DNA of 64,000 bases from an uncultured bacterium (GTDB taxonomy: Bacteria > Bacillota > Clostridia > Lachnospirales > Lachnospiraceae), in NCBI GenBank assembly GCA_905215625.1, contig CAJMQQ010000002.1:1-64000 (forward strand), in the 5' to 3' direction. Positions 25,709 through 34,652 of this stretch are shown here, piece by piece (position 1 is the stretch's first letter; every line of letters starts with the position of its first letter). Made by a program: the position numbers and the translations under genes. The notes beneath the pieces are model-generated. The model saw only the letters and a program-made list of their open reading frames with translations, had not been told where the DNA came from and did no database searches.

Positions 25709-27208
25709 CTAATATCTTCCATAAAGTCTGGCCATCTTGCGGCACTTATCCGCAATTTCCCCAGTCAGTTCCCCATCCAGCATTCTCCACTTCCAGTTTG
25801 TTCCAACTGTAGCAGGCTCATTGATCCGGGCGCTGGAATCCAGTCCCAGATAATCCTGCACCGGAATAACCGCCAGGTCTGCAATGCTTGCCAGCGCCAG
25901 ACGGATAAACTCCCAGTTTACGTTTTCTGCCTTTTCCGGATTTATATTCAGGTAATCGGCAGTAAATTCCAAATCCGCTCCTTCCAGCTTGTCAAACCAG
26001 CCCTGAACCGTATCATTATCATGGGTTCCCGTATAAACGACGCAGTTAGGATTTTTATAATTATGAGGCAGATAGGCGCTGGAACCGCTGGCGTCAAATG
26101 CAAATTCCAGGATCTTCATTCCAGGAAAACCAGATGCCTCTAACAATTCATAAACGCTTGGAGTCAGGGTTCCCAAATCTTCTGCAATCACCGGAAGACT
26201 TCCAAACCAGCCTTTTAATGTATGGAAAAGCTTCATTCCAGGGCCTTTTTCCCAATGGCCGTTCATCGCGGTTTCTTCCCCATAAGGAATGGAGTAATAC
26301 TCGTCAAAGCCTCTGAAATGGTCGATTCTTACTACATCATACAGACGGAAACTGTAGTCGGTTCTGCGGATCCACCAGCCAAATCCGGTTTTTTCATGGT
26401 AGTCCCAGTCGTACAGCGGATTTCCCCATAACTGTCCGGTTTCCGAAAATGCATCCGGCGGACAGCCTGCAACGGCTTTCGGCGTCCCATCTGCTTTAAA
26501 CTGGAACATCTCCGGATGAGCCCAGGCGTCTGCGCTGTCAAACGAAACGTAAATCGGAATGTCGCCAATCATACGGATTCCCTTTTCATTGGCATAGTTT
26601 CTCAGCCTGGTCCACTGGTCTGTAAATGTCAGTTGTAAAAATTCATGGAAGCCAATCTCATCTGCCAGTTTTCTCCGATAATGATCCAAAGCCTCCGGAC
26701 GGCGCATCCGGATTCCTTCTTCCCATTTCATCCACTCTTTATCTCCAAACGCTTCTCTAAGCGCCATATAGAAACAGTATTCTACGGTATCTTCCATTAA
26801 ATTTTGTCTTGCTTTTTCATGGATTTTTTCCGGAGAATCCATGTTTTCTTTTTCTTTCCAGTTTTCATAAGCTGTTTTTAAAAGGCTTTTTTTCCCTGCA
26901 TGAACCTTGTCGTAATCGACTGTCCTTAAATCGTCTCCAAAATCCGTTTCCAGACACTCTTCTTCTGTCAGAAGTCCTTCCTCTACCAACTGCTCCAAAT
27001 CAATCAACAGCGGATTTCCTGCAAATGCAGAAAAAGACTGATAGGGAGAATCTCCATATCCAGTCGGTCCCAGCGGCAGTATCTGCCAATATTTCTGTCC
27101 TGCCTGGACAAGGATGTCTACAAATTCATATGCTTCCTTGGAAAACGAGCCGATTCCATATCTGGACGGCAGACTAAAAACCGGAAGCAGCATTCCGCAC
27201 TCTCTCAT
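25709..27208 (-). CDS. malQ: 4-alpha-glucanotransferase (amylomaltase, GH77)
   Basis: A 499-residue cytoplasmic enzyme that transfers alpha-1,4-glucan segments between maltodextrins. Family markers: WQILPLGPTGYGDSPYQSFS near the N-terminus, GDIPIYVSFDSADAW, the nucleophile region VVRIDHFRGF, the acid/base IAEDLG and YTGTHDNDTVQGW. The ATG at 27208 with GGGGAGAG upstream gives the normal family length; a longer frame lacks a site. With glgB it fits glycogen or starch-derived dextrin use. Confidence 0.96.
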   Translation of the reverse strand: MRECGMLLPVFSLPSRYGIGSFSKEAYEFVDILVQAGQKYWQILPLGPTGYGDSPYQSFSAFAGNPLLIDLEQLVEEGLLTEEECLETDFGDDLRTVDYDKVHAGKKSLLKTAYENWKEKENMDSPEKIHEKARQNLMEDTVEYCFYMALREAFGDKEWMKWEEGIRMRRPEALDHYRRKLADEIGFHEFLQLTFTDQWTRLRNYANEKGIRMIGDIPIYVSFDSADAWAHPEMFQFKADGTPKAVAGCPPDAFSETGQLWGNPLYDWDYHEKTGFGWWIRRTDYSFRLYDVVRIDHFRGFDEYYSIPYGEETAMNGHWEKGPGMKLFHTLKGWFGSLPVIAEDLGTLTPSVYELLEASGFPGMKILEFAFDASGSSAYLPHNYKNPNCVVYTGTHDNDTVQGWFDKLEGADLEFTADYLNINPEKAENVNWEFIRLALASIADLAVIPVQDYLGLDSSARINEPATVGTNWKWRMLDGELTGEIADKCRKMARLYGRY

Positions 27209-27239
27209 ATCTGTTCTCTCCCCTAAACGTTTTCTGATG

Positions 27240-27271
27240 CTGGAAAATCCGCCTGAAGCAGGCATTTCCAG
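27240..27271 (-). promoter_or_regulatory. hairpin in the malQ leader
   Basis: Nested inverted repeats CTGGAAA...TTTCCAG enclosing GCCTG/CAGGC lie between the malQ promoter and its ribosome-binding site. No T run follows, so a role in RNA stability or as an operator is more likely than termination. Confidence 0.4.
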
Positions 27272-27280
27272 TAATACTTA

Positions 27281-27309
27281 ATTATATCAGTTTCCACATT
27301 TCAATGCAA
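27281..27309 (-). promoter_or_regulatory. malQ promoter
   Basis: TTGCAT, 17 bases, consensus TATAAT on the minus strand. Confidence 0.75.
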
Positions 27310-27326
27310 TATTTTCCCCTTCAGGA

Positions 27327-27355
27327 TTGTGAATTTGCAAAATTCATAGTACAAT
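27327..27355 (+). promoter_or_regulatory. promoter of the HicB-like gene with palindrome in spacer
   Basis: TTGTGA, 17 bases, TACAAT. A perfect GAATTT-GCA-AAATTC palindrome (27331-27345) overlaps the -35 and spacer, where a repressor would sit. Confidence 0.6.
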
Positions 27356-27402
27356 AACAAACAAATCCCTGTCTGGGAAAAATGAATTGAGGTGACAGAC
27401 GT

Positions 27403-27678
27403 ATGAAATTTGTATATCCGGCAGTCTTTAAAAAGAAGGAAGACGGAATGATTCATGTAACCTTTCCAGATTTAGAAGGCTGCTATGCAGAAGGACCCAC
27501 GATGGAAGACGCTTTGGAAAAAGCCAAAGAAGCGGAAATCGACTGGATCGCATTAGAACTGGAAGAATCCTTTGATTTGCCAGCCAGAAGCCGCGAAGCG
27601 GACATTCCGACAGAAGAAGGCGACGTAATCCGCAATGTTACTGCCACCATCCGCCTGCGGGACGGTTGGGATGAATAA
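27403..27678 (+). CDS. HicB-like antitoxin family protein, orphan
   Basis: A 91-residue protein with the HicB fold: YPAVFKKKEDGMIHVTFPDLEGCYAEGPTMEDALEKA at the start matches the partial RNase-H-like domain of HicB antitoxins. No C-terminal DNA-binding helix-turn-helix or ribbon-helix-helix is present, and no HicA toxin (short double-stranded-RNA-binding fold) is found on either side. It therefore appears to be a stand-alone HicB. AGGTG precedes the ATG. Flanked by its own promoter and a strong terminator. Confidence 0.85.
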   Translation: MKFVYPAVFKKKEDGMIHVTFPDLEGCYAEGPTMEDALEKAKEAEIDWIALELEESFDLPARSREADIPTEEGDVIRNVTATIRLRDGWDE

Positions 27679-27685
27679 AAGAACA

Positions 27686-27702
27686 GGGGGCCTGCGGCCC
27701 CC
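27686..27702. terminator. GC-rich bidirectional terminator
   Basis: GGGGGCC-TGC-GGCCCCC stem. On the minus strand it is followed by TGTTCTTTT after the GT2 gene; on the plus strand by a weaker T-rich stretch after hicB. Confidence 0.7.
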
Positions 27703-27720
27703 TTCATGGTTTTCTCTGGT

Positions 27721-29121
27721 TTATTTCTCTATTCTGCTTCTCTTAATCTGTCCCCATTGAAGCTTTGTATTCCGGTATCCGATAAATGCAGTCGCACGAA
27801 CAAGCTCCAGGTAAAAATGGAAAAAAATGTTTTCAATAAAACACATCAGGACTGCTTTTACCATATCATACCGGCTGACTTTCAATTTCTGGGTATAAAT
27901 TCTCTGAAAGAATGCCGTAATGGTCAAAATAGCGCCATAGAACGAATACAGCAGATAAAATCCGATCATAAATGGAACATTCAGATATCCGGCCAGCGTT
28001 GCCAGCACCGTTGCGAATAGTCCGAATATCTCAATCTGGGGTGACAAAAGCTCATACAACAAATAATAAAGGTACGATATGGTTCCCAGTACCCCGAAAT
28101 GGTGGTTGAAAAACATATCTCTATATTTTACCATGCTCTGGAACAATCCCAAATGCCATCTCCGGCGTTGTTTTGCCAAATCTCCAAATGATGTCGGCGT
28201 CTGGCTCCAGCACACGGCGTTCGGTTCATATTTGATCACATATGGAATTTGATTTCTCCTGCAAAATGCATGAAGTTTCATGACAAGTTCCATATCTTCG
28301 CCAAGCGTTTCATGGTCATATCCTCCAGCCGCAATGACAACGTCCTTCTTAAAGAGGCCAAATGCTCCGGAAATAATCAGGTTTCCGTTAAATTCATCGA
28401 AAAGAATCCTGGATGCCAAAAAGGAACGATCGTATTCCATCGCCTGCATACAGGTCAGCAGGTTCCATGGAAGATGATAGCCGACTGGCTTTCCATTTTT
28501 CATCTCAAGGCACTGTGCCACACGAATCATGCCTCCCACTGCAACAACGTGCTCGTCCTCCATCACAGGCTGTACAATCCGTTCGATAGAGTCCTTTTGC
28601 AGCATGGAATCTGCATCAATACAGACAAAATAAGGATAACGAGCTGCATTGATTCCCATGTTGAGGGCATCTCCCTTTCCTCCGTTCTTTTTGCGTATCA
28701 GGGTCATCTGCACCTTGCCTCTGGCTCCTTCATAAATGTCTTCTGCATCCTGGCACTTAATTACTTTCCGGATTGGTTTGTTTACTTTTTTTAATTGAAA
28801 TGCGTCTATCAGCACCTGGGACGTTCCATCCGAAGAACCGTCATCAATGACGATTACTTCGTACAAATGATAGTCCAGATCTAGTAAAGACTTCACACTA
28901 TCCAGAATCGTTACTTCTTCATTGTATGCAGGAACAAGAATGGATACGGGAAAATAAAAATCGTTTTTCAATTCATTTTTTATCTGCATCATTCTGTCTC
29001 TCTGGTACAGACGGACGGCGCCCAGCGCCACTGAGAAGAAAAGGTAAGAAGCATACACCAGCAGGTAGATAATATAGAACACTGCCACTGCATCTAAAAA
29101 CAGTTCTAACTTATCTGTCAT
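27721..29121 (-). CDS. processive-type GT2 glycosyltransferase (membrane)
   Basis: A 466-residue membrane glycosyltransferase of family 2. One N-terminal helix, then the GT-A domain with VPAYNEE, VIDDGSSDGT (92-100), the metal-binding DAD (169-171), GED acid motif (274-276) and QRRRW (318-322), followed by three or four C-terminal helices. DAD, ED and QxxRW are hallmarks of processive synthases such as cellulose, hyaluronan and poly-GlcNAc synthases. Polymer and sugar donor are unknown. It is the last gene of a six-gene operon and overlaps the HEAT gene by four bases (ATGA). Confidence 0.9.
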   Translation of the reverse strand: MTDKLELFLDAVAVFYIIYLLVYASYLFFSVALGAVRLYQRDRMMQIKNELKNDFYFPVSILVPAYNEEVTILDSVKSLLDLDYHLYEVIVIDDGSSDGTSQVLIDAFQLKKVNKPIRKVIKCQDAEDIYEGARGKVQMTLIRKKNGGKGDALNMGINAARYPYFVCIDADSMLQKDSIERIVQPVMEDEHVVAVGGMIRVAQCLEMKNGKPVGYHLPWNLLTCMQAMEYDRSFLASRILFDEFNGNLIISGAFGLFKKDVVIAAGGYDHETLGEDMELVMKLHAFCRRNQIPYVIKYEPNAVCWSQTPTSFGDLAKQRRRWHLGLFQSMVKYRDMFFNHHFGVLGTISYLYYLLYELLSPQIEIFGLFATVLATLAGYLNVPFMIGFYLLYSFYGAILTITAFFQRIYTQKLKVSRYDMVKAVLMCFIENIFFHFYLELVRATAFIGYRNTKLQWGQIKRSRIEK

Positions 29122-30215
29122 ACTCCTATACCCCCCCCTTCTGATACATATACCATCATCTCATAGGCATACTGATCGTCACTCTTTTTGATTTCTTCCA
29201 GTTCTTCCTCTGTCATTCCCATTTTTTTAAGAGACAGCGCGGCATTTCTCCGCACATACCAGTTATGGTGATAGAGCGCATTTTTTAACGCCATTTTTGT
29301 CTCTTCTCCCGGATAGGAGGATAATACAAACGATGCTACAATCAAATATTCATCTGGAATCGTTTCTGCCCTCATCACTCCCATCAGGTATTCTCTTACC
29401 GGCGCATAGGGATGTTTTCCAAAATATCTCATCAATGCAAACTGAATCTCCATTGTTACGTCCTGTGCGGAAAGGGACTCATAAAACAGTTCCTGAAAGG
29501 AATCCGATACGTTTTCTGCAAACCGGACAATCCCGATCATAAACGAGTCTTTCCATACTGTCCGGTACTCCCATAGCTTCCTTACAAGAAGTTCCTTATC
29601 CCCGCGGAAGTTTTCCAAGCCATCCGCGATCAACCGTTCATGATGATACCACTGGTTTTCACTGATATACTGGAAAGCCTGTTCTAATGCACTCATATTT
29701 CCGCTGGCATACAAGGCCCGAAGCACGTGTTCTCTGCAGTATACCGTTGAATTTTCCAGGAACGACAGCAGAATTTCCGGAGTCTGATCATGGACATATT
29801 CGCCATACTGGCCGCAGACAGACACCACATAGGCAAAAAACGCACGTTCCATTGCACTCTTCTTCTGGTAAGCAAGGGCAAGTCGCTGGATACTTTTTCT
29901 GCATCCGGTAAAATACCAGTCAAACCAGGATTTTTCCCTGTTCACAGTACTTCCAAAGACTGCCTTGTAATATGCTTCCAGTTCCACTGTCTTTTTCAGA
30001 CGTTTTTCCAGCAGCCGGATATGCTCTTTGGGAACATCTGCGCGGCTTTGAAATGCTTCTTTCAGGCCGTCCAGCTCCTTCTGCCATTTTTCCAAACGCC
30101 TTTTTCTCTTTCTGTCCACATATCTCTGTTGAAAAATATAGAACAAATCAAATAGCAAAAGGGCCGCACAAATAAATATGTACACGTAGATTACTCTGCT
30201 AATCAGAAATCTCAT
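29118..30215 (-). CDS. membrane-anchored HEAT-repeat protein (unknown)
   Basis: A 365-residue protein with one N-terminal helix (about 5-27), a basic coiled-coil segment (RKRKRRLEKWQKELDGLKEA) and an alpha-helical repeat region. The C-terminal repeats (KMALKNALYHHNWYVRRNAALSLKKMG) are clear HEAT-type. The bulk is probably cytoplasmic, facing the synthase. Start at 30215 uses AGGAGG nine bases upstream and overlaps the end of the preceding gene by 17 bases. Likely a scaffold for the GT2 enzyme; no named family. Confidence 0.75.
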   Translation of the reverse strand: MRFLISRVIYVYIFICAALLLFDLFYIFQQRYVDRKRKRRLEKWQKELDGLKEAFQSRADVPKEHIRLLEKRLKKTVELEAYYKAVFGSTVNREKSWFDWYFTGCRKSIQRLALAYQKKSAMERAFFAYVVSVCGQYGEYVHDQTPEILLSFLENSTVYCREHVLRALYASGNMSALEQAFQYISENQWYHHERLIADGLENFRGDKELLVRKLWEYRTVWKDSFMIGIVRFAENVSDSFQELFYESLSAQDVTMEIQFALMRYFGKHPYAPVREYLMGVMRAETIPDEYLIVASFVLSSYPGEETKMALKNALYHHNWYVRRNAALSLKKMGMTEEELEEIKKSDDQYAYEMMVYVSEGGGIGV

Positions 30216-32364
30216 GTACCGCTTCCTCCTTCCACTCTTTCTGTACAACATAATAAGAATCTTTTAACCGCTCGTGGGTCTCAATTCGTTTTCCAGCGCC
30301 TTTCACTGGTACTTCCAGAAGTTCTGCCGTTCCTTCGTGTACCACTCCAATCCACAGACTTTCTGCCCTCTGAAACTCTACTCCATAATTTTCATAATAA
30401 TCCTTATGGACAGACATCAGGGTCGGATCGCCCACATTCAAAAGCATCCAGGGAACCCGGATCTCCACGCACTGTACGCCAAAGCAGAAATCTGCCAGAG
30501 AAGAATATTCTTTGCTCTCTTTATCTTCGCTTCCGTAATGCAGCCTTCCCGTATCCCATGTCCCAAGAGCTGTCTTTTCCCGTCGTTCAATTGGATCCAT
30601 TTTCTGGTAATTTTCCAGCAGCGTATCATTTTCCAGAACCATCTGGATGGGGACAAATTTCCCGCTGTCCTTTTCCGGAAAAACAGTAAATGGGTCTTTA
30701 CCGGTCACATTGTATTCAAATCGTTCTCTTGCTGCCTGATAACGCTCATGTACAAGAAGTTCTGTATGGTCTTTCCCGTCAAGCCGGAGAAGGAAATCCA
30801 CCTCCCTGTTAAAGGTCATTGCCGGATCTTCGCAGATTCTGCTTCCAATCCCGCTTGAAAGGTCGATTGGAATATATTCCCTGTTTTCCGGCGAAATTTC
30901 TTCTCCCGAAATCAGAATATACAGCGCTTCCCCGTCTCTTTTTAAAGAGATTGTGACCCCGTTTTCCGAATAGACCTCTTCCTTTGCGTCCCACTCTGTG
31001 GGATCTCCATCGATTATGCAGGTTTTCTCTGTCTTTCCCGGAACAAATTCGAGCAGCCCAAAGTTCTGATTGTCTGACTGTACATTGTGCCATAAATTTC
31101 TGCGATTCAAATCCACTGCGAAAGACGTATTCCATGTCTTGTATTCCCACACATCCTGCCAGGAAGCAATGCACACGCCGGACCAGCCATACTTTTTTGC
31201 ATCGCGGTATACCTGCATCAGCTTTTCTCCCTGCTGCTTCTCCTCATTGGGCTCTTTTCCGATTTTCACAGCTCCGCGGGCAGTGGAAAATCCATATTGG
31301 GTCAGCAGAACCGGCATCGTATGATAACGTGACAAAAATTGAAGGTAACCTCCGTAAGAGGATTGTTTATCCAATCCTTCTAACTGGTCGGCAACCGCCC
31401 TTTTCTGATCCTGTGACAGATACGCGGAAAAGTCATCGCAGTAATCAAACAGATGATAGGCTGCAAAAATTCCTGCTTCCATGTTGTCTGACACAGACAG
31501 ATGCTCTGCATCTAGGCTGCTGTATTTTCCAAGCTGGATTACATAGTTTTCATCATATTCCAGGAAATCCATTTCCGGACTATTAATAAATCCAATTGGC
31601 CGCTGTTCGTGATATTTTTCACTCTCATACCGTACAACCTCGTCCATTACCGAAGCAAGCATTCCTTCAAACGGCGTCGCTTCCTCCATAGAAGAAATAT
31701 ATTCTCCTTCGTAACGTCTGCCCTCATATAATGCATGATGATCCGTATAAGCCACCGCATCTGGGTTCCATCCGTTTCCTACAACAATCCCGATTACCCA
31801 GTCTGAAACATCTTTGCGGTATTTCTCTGTTTCGCCGCGCCGGTTCAGCCAGATCCTCTTTTTTCCGTGGATAATATCCACGGCTGCCTTCCCATCGTCT
31901 TTCAGCTGTCCCTGGTACGCGTCATCATAACCGGTTTCTGATCCGTAATTGATCTTATCGTCAACCGAAATTCCCTGAAGTAAATACAATGGTCTTTCGT
32001 GTTCCGTATTATAGCGGAAAAGAGCATCATAAAACTCATCATCCATCAGATGCTGCACCTTCAGGGTATTGGCTCCCATTTCCTGAATCTGTTCAAACCA
32101 CCGCAGATAGTCATCCTCGTCTGGGTAAAATTCCGATGCGTAATGTCCCGGAACGCTGGCAGAAAGTTCTACCCCTTTCATCTGAAACAATTCGTACCCA
32201 GAGTCTCCGGTTCGTATCAGGAGTTCTTTTCCTTCTGTCTTAAACGGCAATTCCAGGTTTCCAGTATACTCTCCGGTAACATAAACTCCCTTATAATAAA
32301 CCATGTAATAAATACCAAGCAGAAGTGCTGCTGCTGTCATTACTGCAACCAAAAAGCGTTTCAT
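30199..32364 (-). CDS. membrane-anchored glycosidase-like (TIM-barrel) protein, probably catalytically dead
   Basis: A 721-residue protein anchored by one N-terminal helix and facing outside. Residues about 55-370 look like the GH2/GH5-clan barrel: FQMKGVELSASVPGH, IQEMGANTLKVQ and RPLYLLQGI. In that clan the acid/base Glu follows an Asn near strand 4 and the nucleophile Glu precedes Tyr-Gly near strand 7. Here the matching places read GNGW (196-199) and LTQYG (354-358), i.e. Gly and Gln instead of two Glu. This assignment is my alignment from memory. The C-terminal part (about 440-700) is beta-rich and may bind carbohydrate. Part of the six-gene envelope operon; a binding or guiding role is more likely than hydrolysis. 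Confidence 0.75.
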   Translation of the reverse strand: MKRFLVAVMTAAALLLGIYYMVYYKGVYVTGEYTGNLELPFKTEGKELLIRTGDSGYELFQMKGVELSASVPGHYASEFYPDEDDYLRWFEQIQEMGANTLKVQHLMDDEFYDALFRYNTEHERPLYLLQGISVDDKINYGSETGYDDAYQGQLKDDGKAAVDIIHGKKRIWLNRRGETEKYRKDVSDWVIGIVVGNGWNPDAVAYTDHHALYEGRRYEGEYISSMEEATPFEGMLASVMDEVVRYESEKYHEQRPIGFINSPEMDFLEYDENYVIQLGKYSSLDAEHLSVSDNMEAGIFAAYHLFDYCDDFSAYLSQDQKRAVADQLEGLDKQSSYGGYLQFLSRYHTMPVLLTQYGFSTARGAVKIGKEPNEEKQQGEKLMQVYRDAKKYGWSGVCIASWQDVWEYKTWNTSFAVDLNRRNLWHNVQSDNQNFGLLEFVPGKTEKTCIIDGDPTEWDAKEEVYSENGVTISLKRDGEALYILISGEEISPENREYIPIDLSSGIGSRICEDPAMTFNREVDFLLRLDGKDHTELLVHERYQAARERFEYNVTGKDPFTVFPEKDSGKFVPIQMVLENDTLLENYQKMDPIERREKTALGTWDTGRLHYGSEDKESKEYSSLADFCFGVQCVEIRVPWMLLNVGDPTLMSVHKDYYENYGVEFQRAESLWIGVVHEGTAELLEVPVKGAGKRIETHERLKDSYYVVQKEWKEEAVHEISD

Positions 32365-32381
32365 CTCATTCTCTCCAACCT

Positions 32382-33920
32382 TTAGTCTCCTTCAATGCCC
32401 GTTTTTCTGGATGGATGGCAATACTGATGCAGCGTATCCATCTGCCGGTCAAGCCATCTGCCGCGGACTTCTGCATAATCCAGCATACGTTCCACCGCCT
32501 CTTCATAGCTGCCTGAATTCAGTTCCTGCAAAGGTGTGTCATCGCCATAAGCAGGACGCTGTCTTTCAAAATTCATCAGTTGATCCACGTCAAATGTATA
32601 ACCCCATACACGGAAGTTTCTGTCAACCGCACTGCCAAGCCATTTTTCTGTTTCTCTGACATAATTTTCCAGGTTCTCCTGTGCCAGAACTCCCTTTCTC
32701 AGATTTTTATAACGCTCTACCACATAGTTTACAAATCTTTTGCTCTTCATAATCTGGGAATACCAGCCGCGCTGGGAAATCAAAAACTCCGCTTCCGGCA
32801 TTTGTCTTAAAAAGTTATCCAGCGCGTTATTATAATCCCAGACCGGACCGACGTGAAGCTTTCCTCTCACATCTTTATAGAAATAAGTAGATGCATAAAA
32901 CGCGTCGTTGACTGCCAGATATTCCTGCAGGATATAATAATCTGCAAAGGACTGAAGATCTAAATATTTCCAGCAGCTGTCCGGATCTTTTTCCATCTCA
33001 TTGGAATATAGACGGCGCTCTATTTCATTCATATCCGTCTCTACATACTCTCTTACCTGCTCTGTCTGATAAGCGGTCCCTGGATAGATTAGCTCCATCT
33101 GGGATCCCAGCTCCATACGTTCCGTATATCTTGTAAACGTATCCAGCTTTTTAGGATTCTCCAGAAACGCTTTCTGGGGTTCTATGCGAACCATGTAGCT
33201 GAACACCGCGTCTCCTTCTTCATAATCCGTCAGATCGACCCTGCCTTCTCCTTCATGGATCATTTCCATGAGAACATAGACTCCTTGATACTTGCCATCC
33301 ACGACCAGTTCACAAAATCTCACATCGGGGCTATCTCCCATAATCTCTGCCGACAGATTCATACACACATAATTTCTCATAAGTGTTTTGTCTAAATATG
33401 GGCCGTGGAGCGCCCATTCGCTTCCGGCATCCATTCCCAGCAGCTTTTCTTTGACTTCTACCTGGGGATCACCAGAATCTACCAGCGTCATTTTGTAGTT
33501 TGACTTTGCAAAATATCTGGATGTATTTCCCCTGACTCGGAACATGGCGCTCAGATTCTGATCTTCCTGATCCGTCAAATGATGCCACTGGCCTTTTTGG
33601 TCAAATATTTTGACCTGCACGGCTATTTCCTCTTCACCATGATCGGAGGTTTCATATCCCGTTTCCACTCCCTCCGGACTGGTAATAACCCGTCCCGGTA
33701 TTTTCTTTCCGCCGGTATCGATAGAAATCAGCGGCAAGTGGGTGCAAAGCTCACTTTCACCGCCGCATATGCTGCATACTCCCAGCGCTTCTTCATCCGG
33801 TTCCTCAAGATGCTGGTGATAACGAACAATTTTCTGTCTGCTTCCGAAAACGGTAAATGCCGTACAGGTTCCGGCAATCCCGATCATCAGCAGAAAATAT
33901 ACGACTAGACTTTTTCTCAT
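32382..33920 (-). CDS. CotH-like kinase family protein
   Basis: A 512-residue extracytoplasmic protein with an N-terminal anchor helix, a C-x2-C-x6-C-T-H-L-P element (49-63) and a CotH domain: FRVRGNTSRYFAKSNYK (127-143), ALHGPYLDKTLMRNYVCMNL, VDGKYQGVYVLMEMI and GPVWDYNNALDN (358-369). B. subtilis CotH is an atypical protein kinase of the spore coat. Here the metal-site Asp-Tyr-Asn differs slightly from the usual WDxD, so activity is not certain. No spore-coat genes are near; the partners are a glycan synthase and a VTC-domain protein, which suggests phosphorylation of an envelope component. Confidence 0.88.
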   Translation of the reverse strand: MRKSLVVYFLLMIGIAGTCTAFTVFGSRQKIVRYHQHLEEPDEEALGVCSICGGESELCTHLPLISIDTGGKKIPGRVITSPEGVETGYETSDHGEEEIAVQVKIFDQKGQWHHLTDQEDQNLSAMFRVRGNTSRYFAKSNYKMTLVDSGDPQVEVKEKLLGMDAGSEWALHGPYLDKTLMRNYVCMNLSAEIMGDSPDVRFCELVVDGKYQGVYVLMEMIHEGEGRVDLTDYEEGDAVFSYMVRIEPQKAFLENPKKLDTFTRYTERMELGSQMELIYPGTAYQTEQVREYVETDMNEIERRLYSNEMEKDPDSCWKYLDLQSFADYYILQEYLAVNDAFYASTYFYKDVRGKLHVGPVWDYNNALDNFLRQMPEAEFLISQRGWYSQIMKSKRFVNYVVERYKNLRKGVLAQENLENYVRETEKWLGSAVDRNFRVWGYTFDVDQLMNFERQRPAYGDDTPLQELNSGSYEEAVERMLDYAEVRGRWLDRQMDTLHQYCHPSRKTGIEGD

Positions 33921-33925
33921 CCGTA

Positions 33926-34603
33926 TTACCCACTGATTTCATCACTCTGAGTTACAATATTTACATATTCAATATTTCCAAGAGCATATAATGCCTCTGT
34001 AATATCCTTTTCCTTCTTATAACCAGCCTGGTAAGCGCTTCTCGGCATTTCATAGATCAGTTCTGCCGCGGTACTGGTTGTATTTTTCACTTTCAAAAGC
34101 GCTTTGCTGCCATAATACTGATATACAACGCCTTCGATTTCCAGCATCTTCATCAGTTCGGCACGGATAATCAGCAGAATCCTGTTTTCATTTCTGACTC
34201 TTCCAAGAACAAGCAATACGCAAAAAACAACAATTGTACCGACTCCTGCCACGATATAATCGCCGACTCCGCAGCATATTCCTACGATAATCGCCCAAAA
34301 AATATACGTAGTATCCCTGGAATCTTTAATTGCAGTACGGAAACGTACAATAGACAATGCACCTACCATACCAAGCGACAATGCAATGTTATTTCCAATA
34401 ACCGTCATAACCGTTCCTGTCAAAATCGTCAGCGTCACAAGCGATACATTAAATTTTTTACTGTATGCCGTTCCTGCGTGGGTATACCAATAAGATAAAT
34501 AGATTGCCATACTAATCACTGCCGATGCTAAAATATGAAGAACAATCTCCTCCACACTCAAGGTTCCGCTTTCTGTAATCATGGAATATAAATATTCTCT
34601 CAT
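33926..34603 (-). CDS. DUF4956 membrane protein
   Basis: A 225-residue protein with four N-terminal helices and a cytoplasmic C-terminal domain of about 85 residues. The loop ALSLGMVGALSIVRFRTAIKD is the DUF4956 signature. Members are repeatedly found beside VTC-domain and CotH genes; no biochemical function is established to my knowledge. GGGAG precedes the ATG. By context it may form a channel or assembly platform for the VTC enzyme. Confidence 0.88.
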   Translation of the reverse strand: MREYLYSMITESGTLSVEEIVLHILASAVISMAIYLSYWYTHAGTAYSKKFNVSLVTLTILTGTVMTVIGNNIALSLGMVGALSIVRFRTAIKDSRDTTYIFWAIIVGICCGVGDYIVAGVGTIVVFCVLLVLGRVRNENRILLIIRAELMKMLEIEGVVYQYYGSKALLKVKNTTSTAAELIYEMPRSAYQAGYKKEKDITEALYALGNIEYVNIVTQSDEISG

Positions 34604-34652
34604 AAGTCTTTCTCCCTACTATTGATTTTCCAATTACTTGTATGCTCCCCCC

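Noticed and set aside
27403..27678. Complete HicAB toxin-antitoxin pair
   Set aside because: I looked on both sides for a 55-80 codon HicA frame and found only the promoter region upstream and the convergent GT2 gene downstream.
32382..33920. Spore coat protein H with a role in sporulation
   Set aside because: The domain is CotH-like, but no cotB/cotG or other coat genes are present and the operon partners are glycan and polyphosphate-type proteins.
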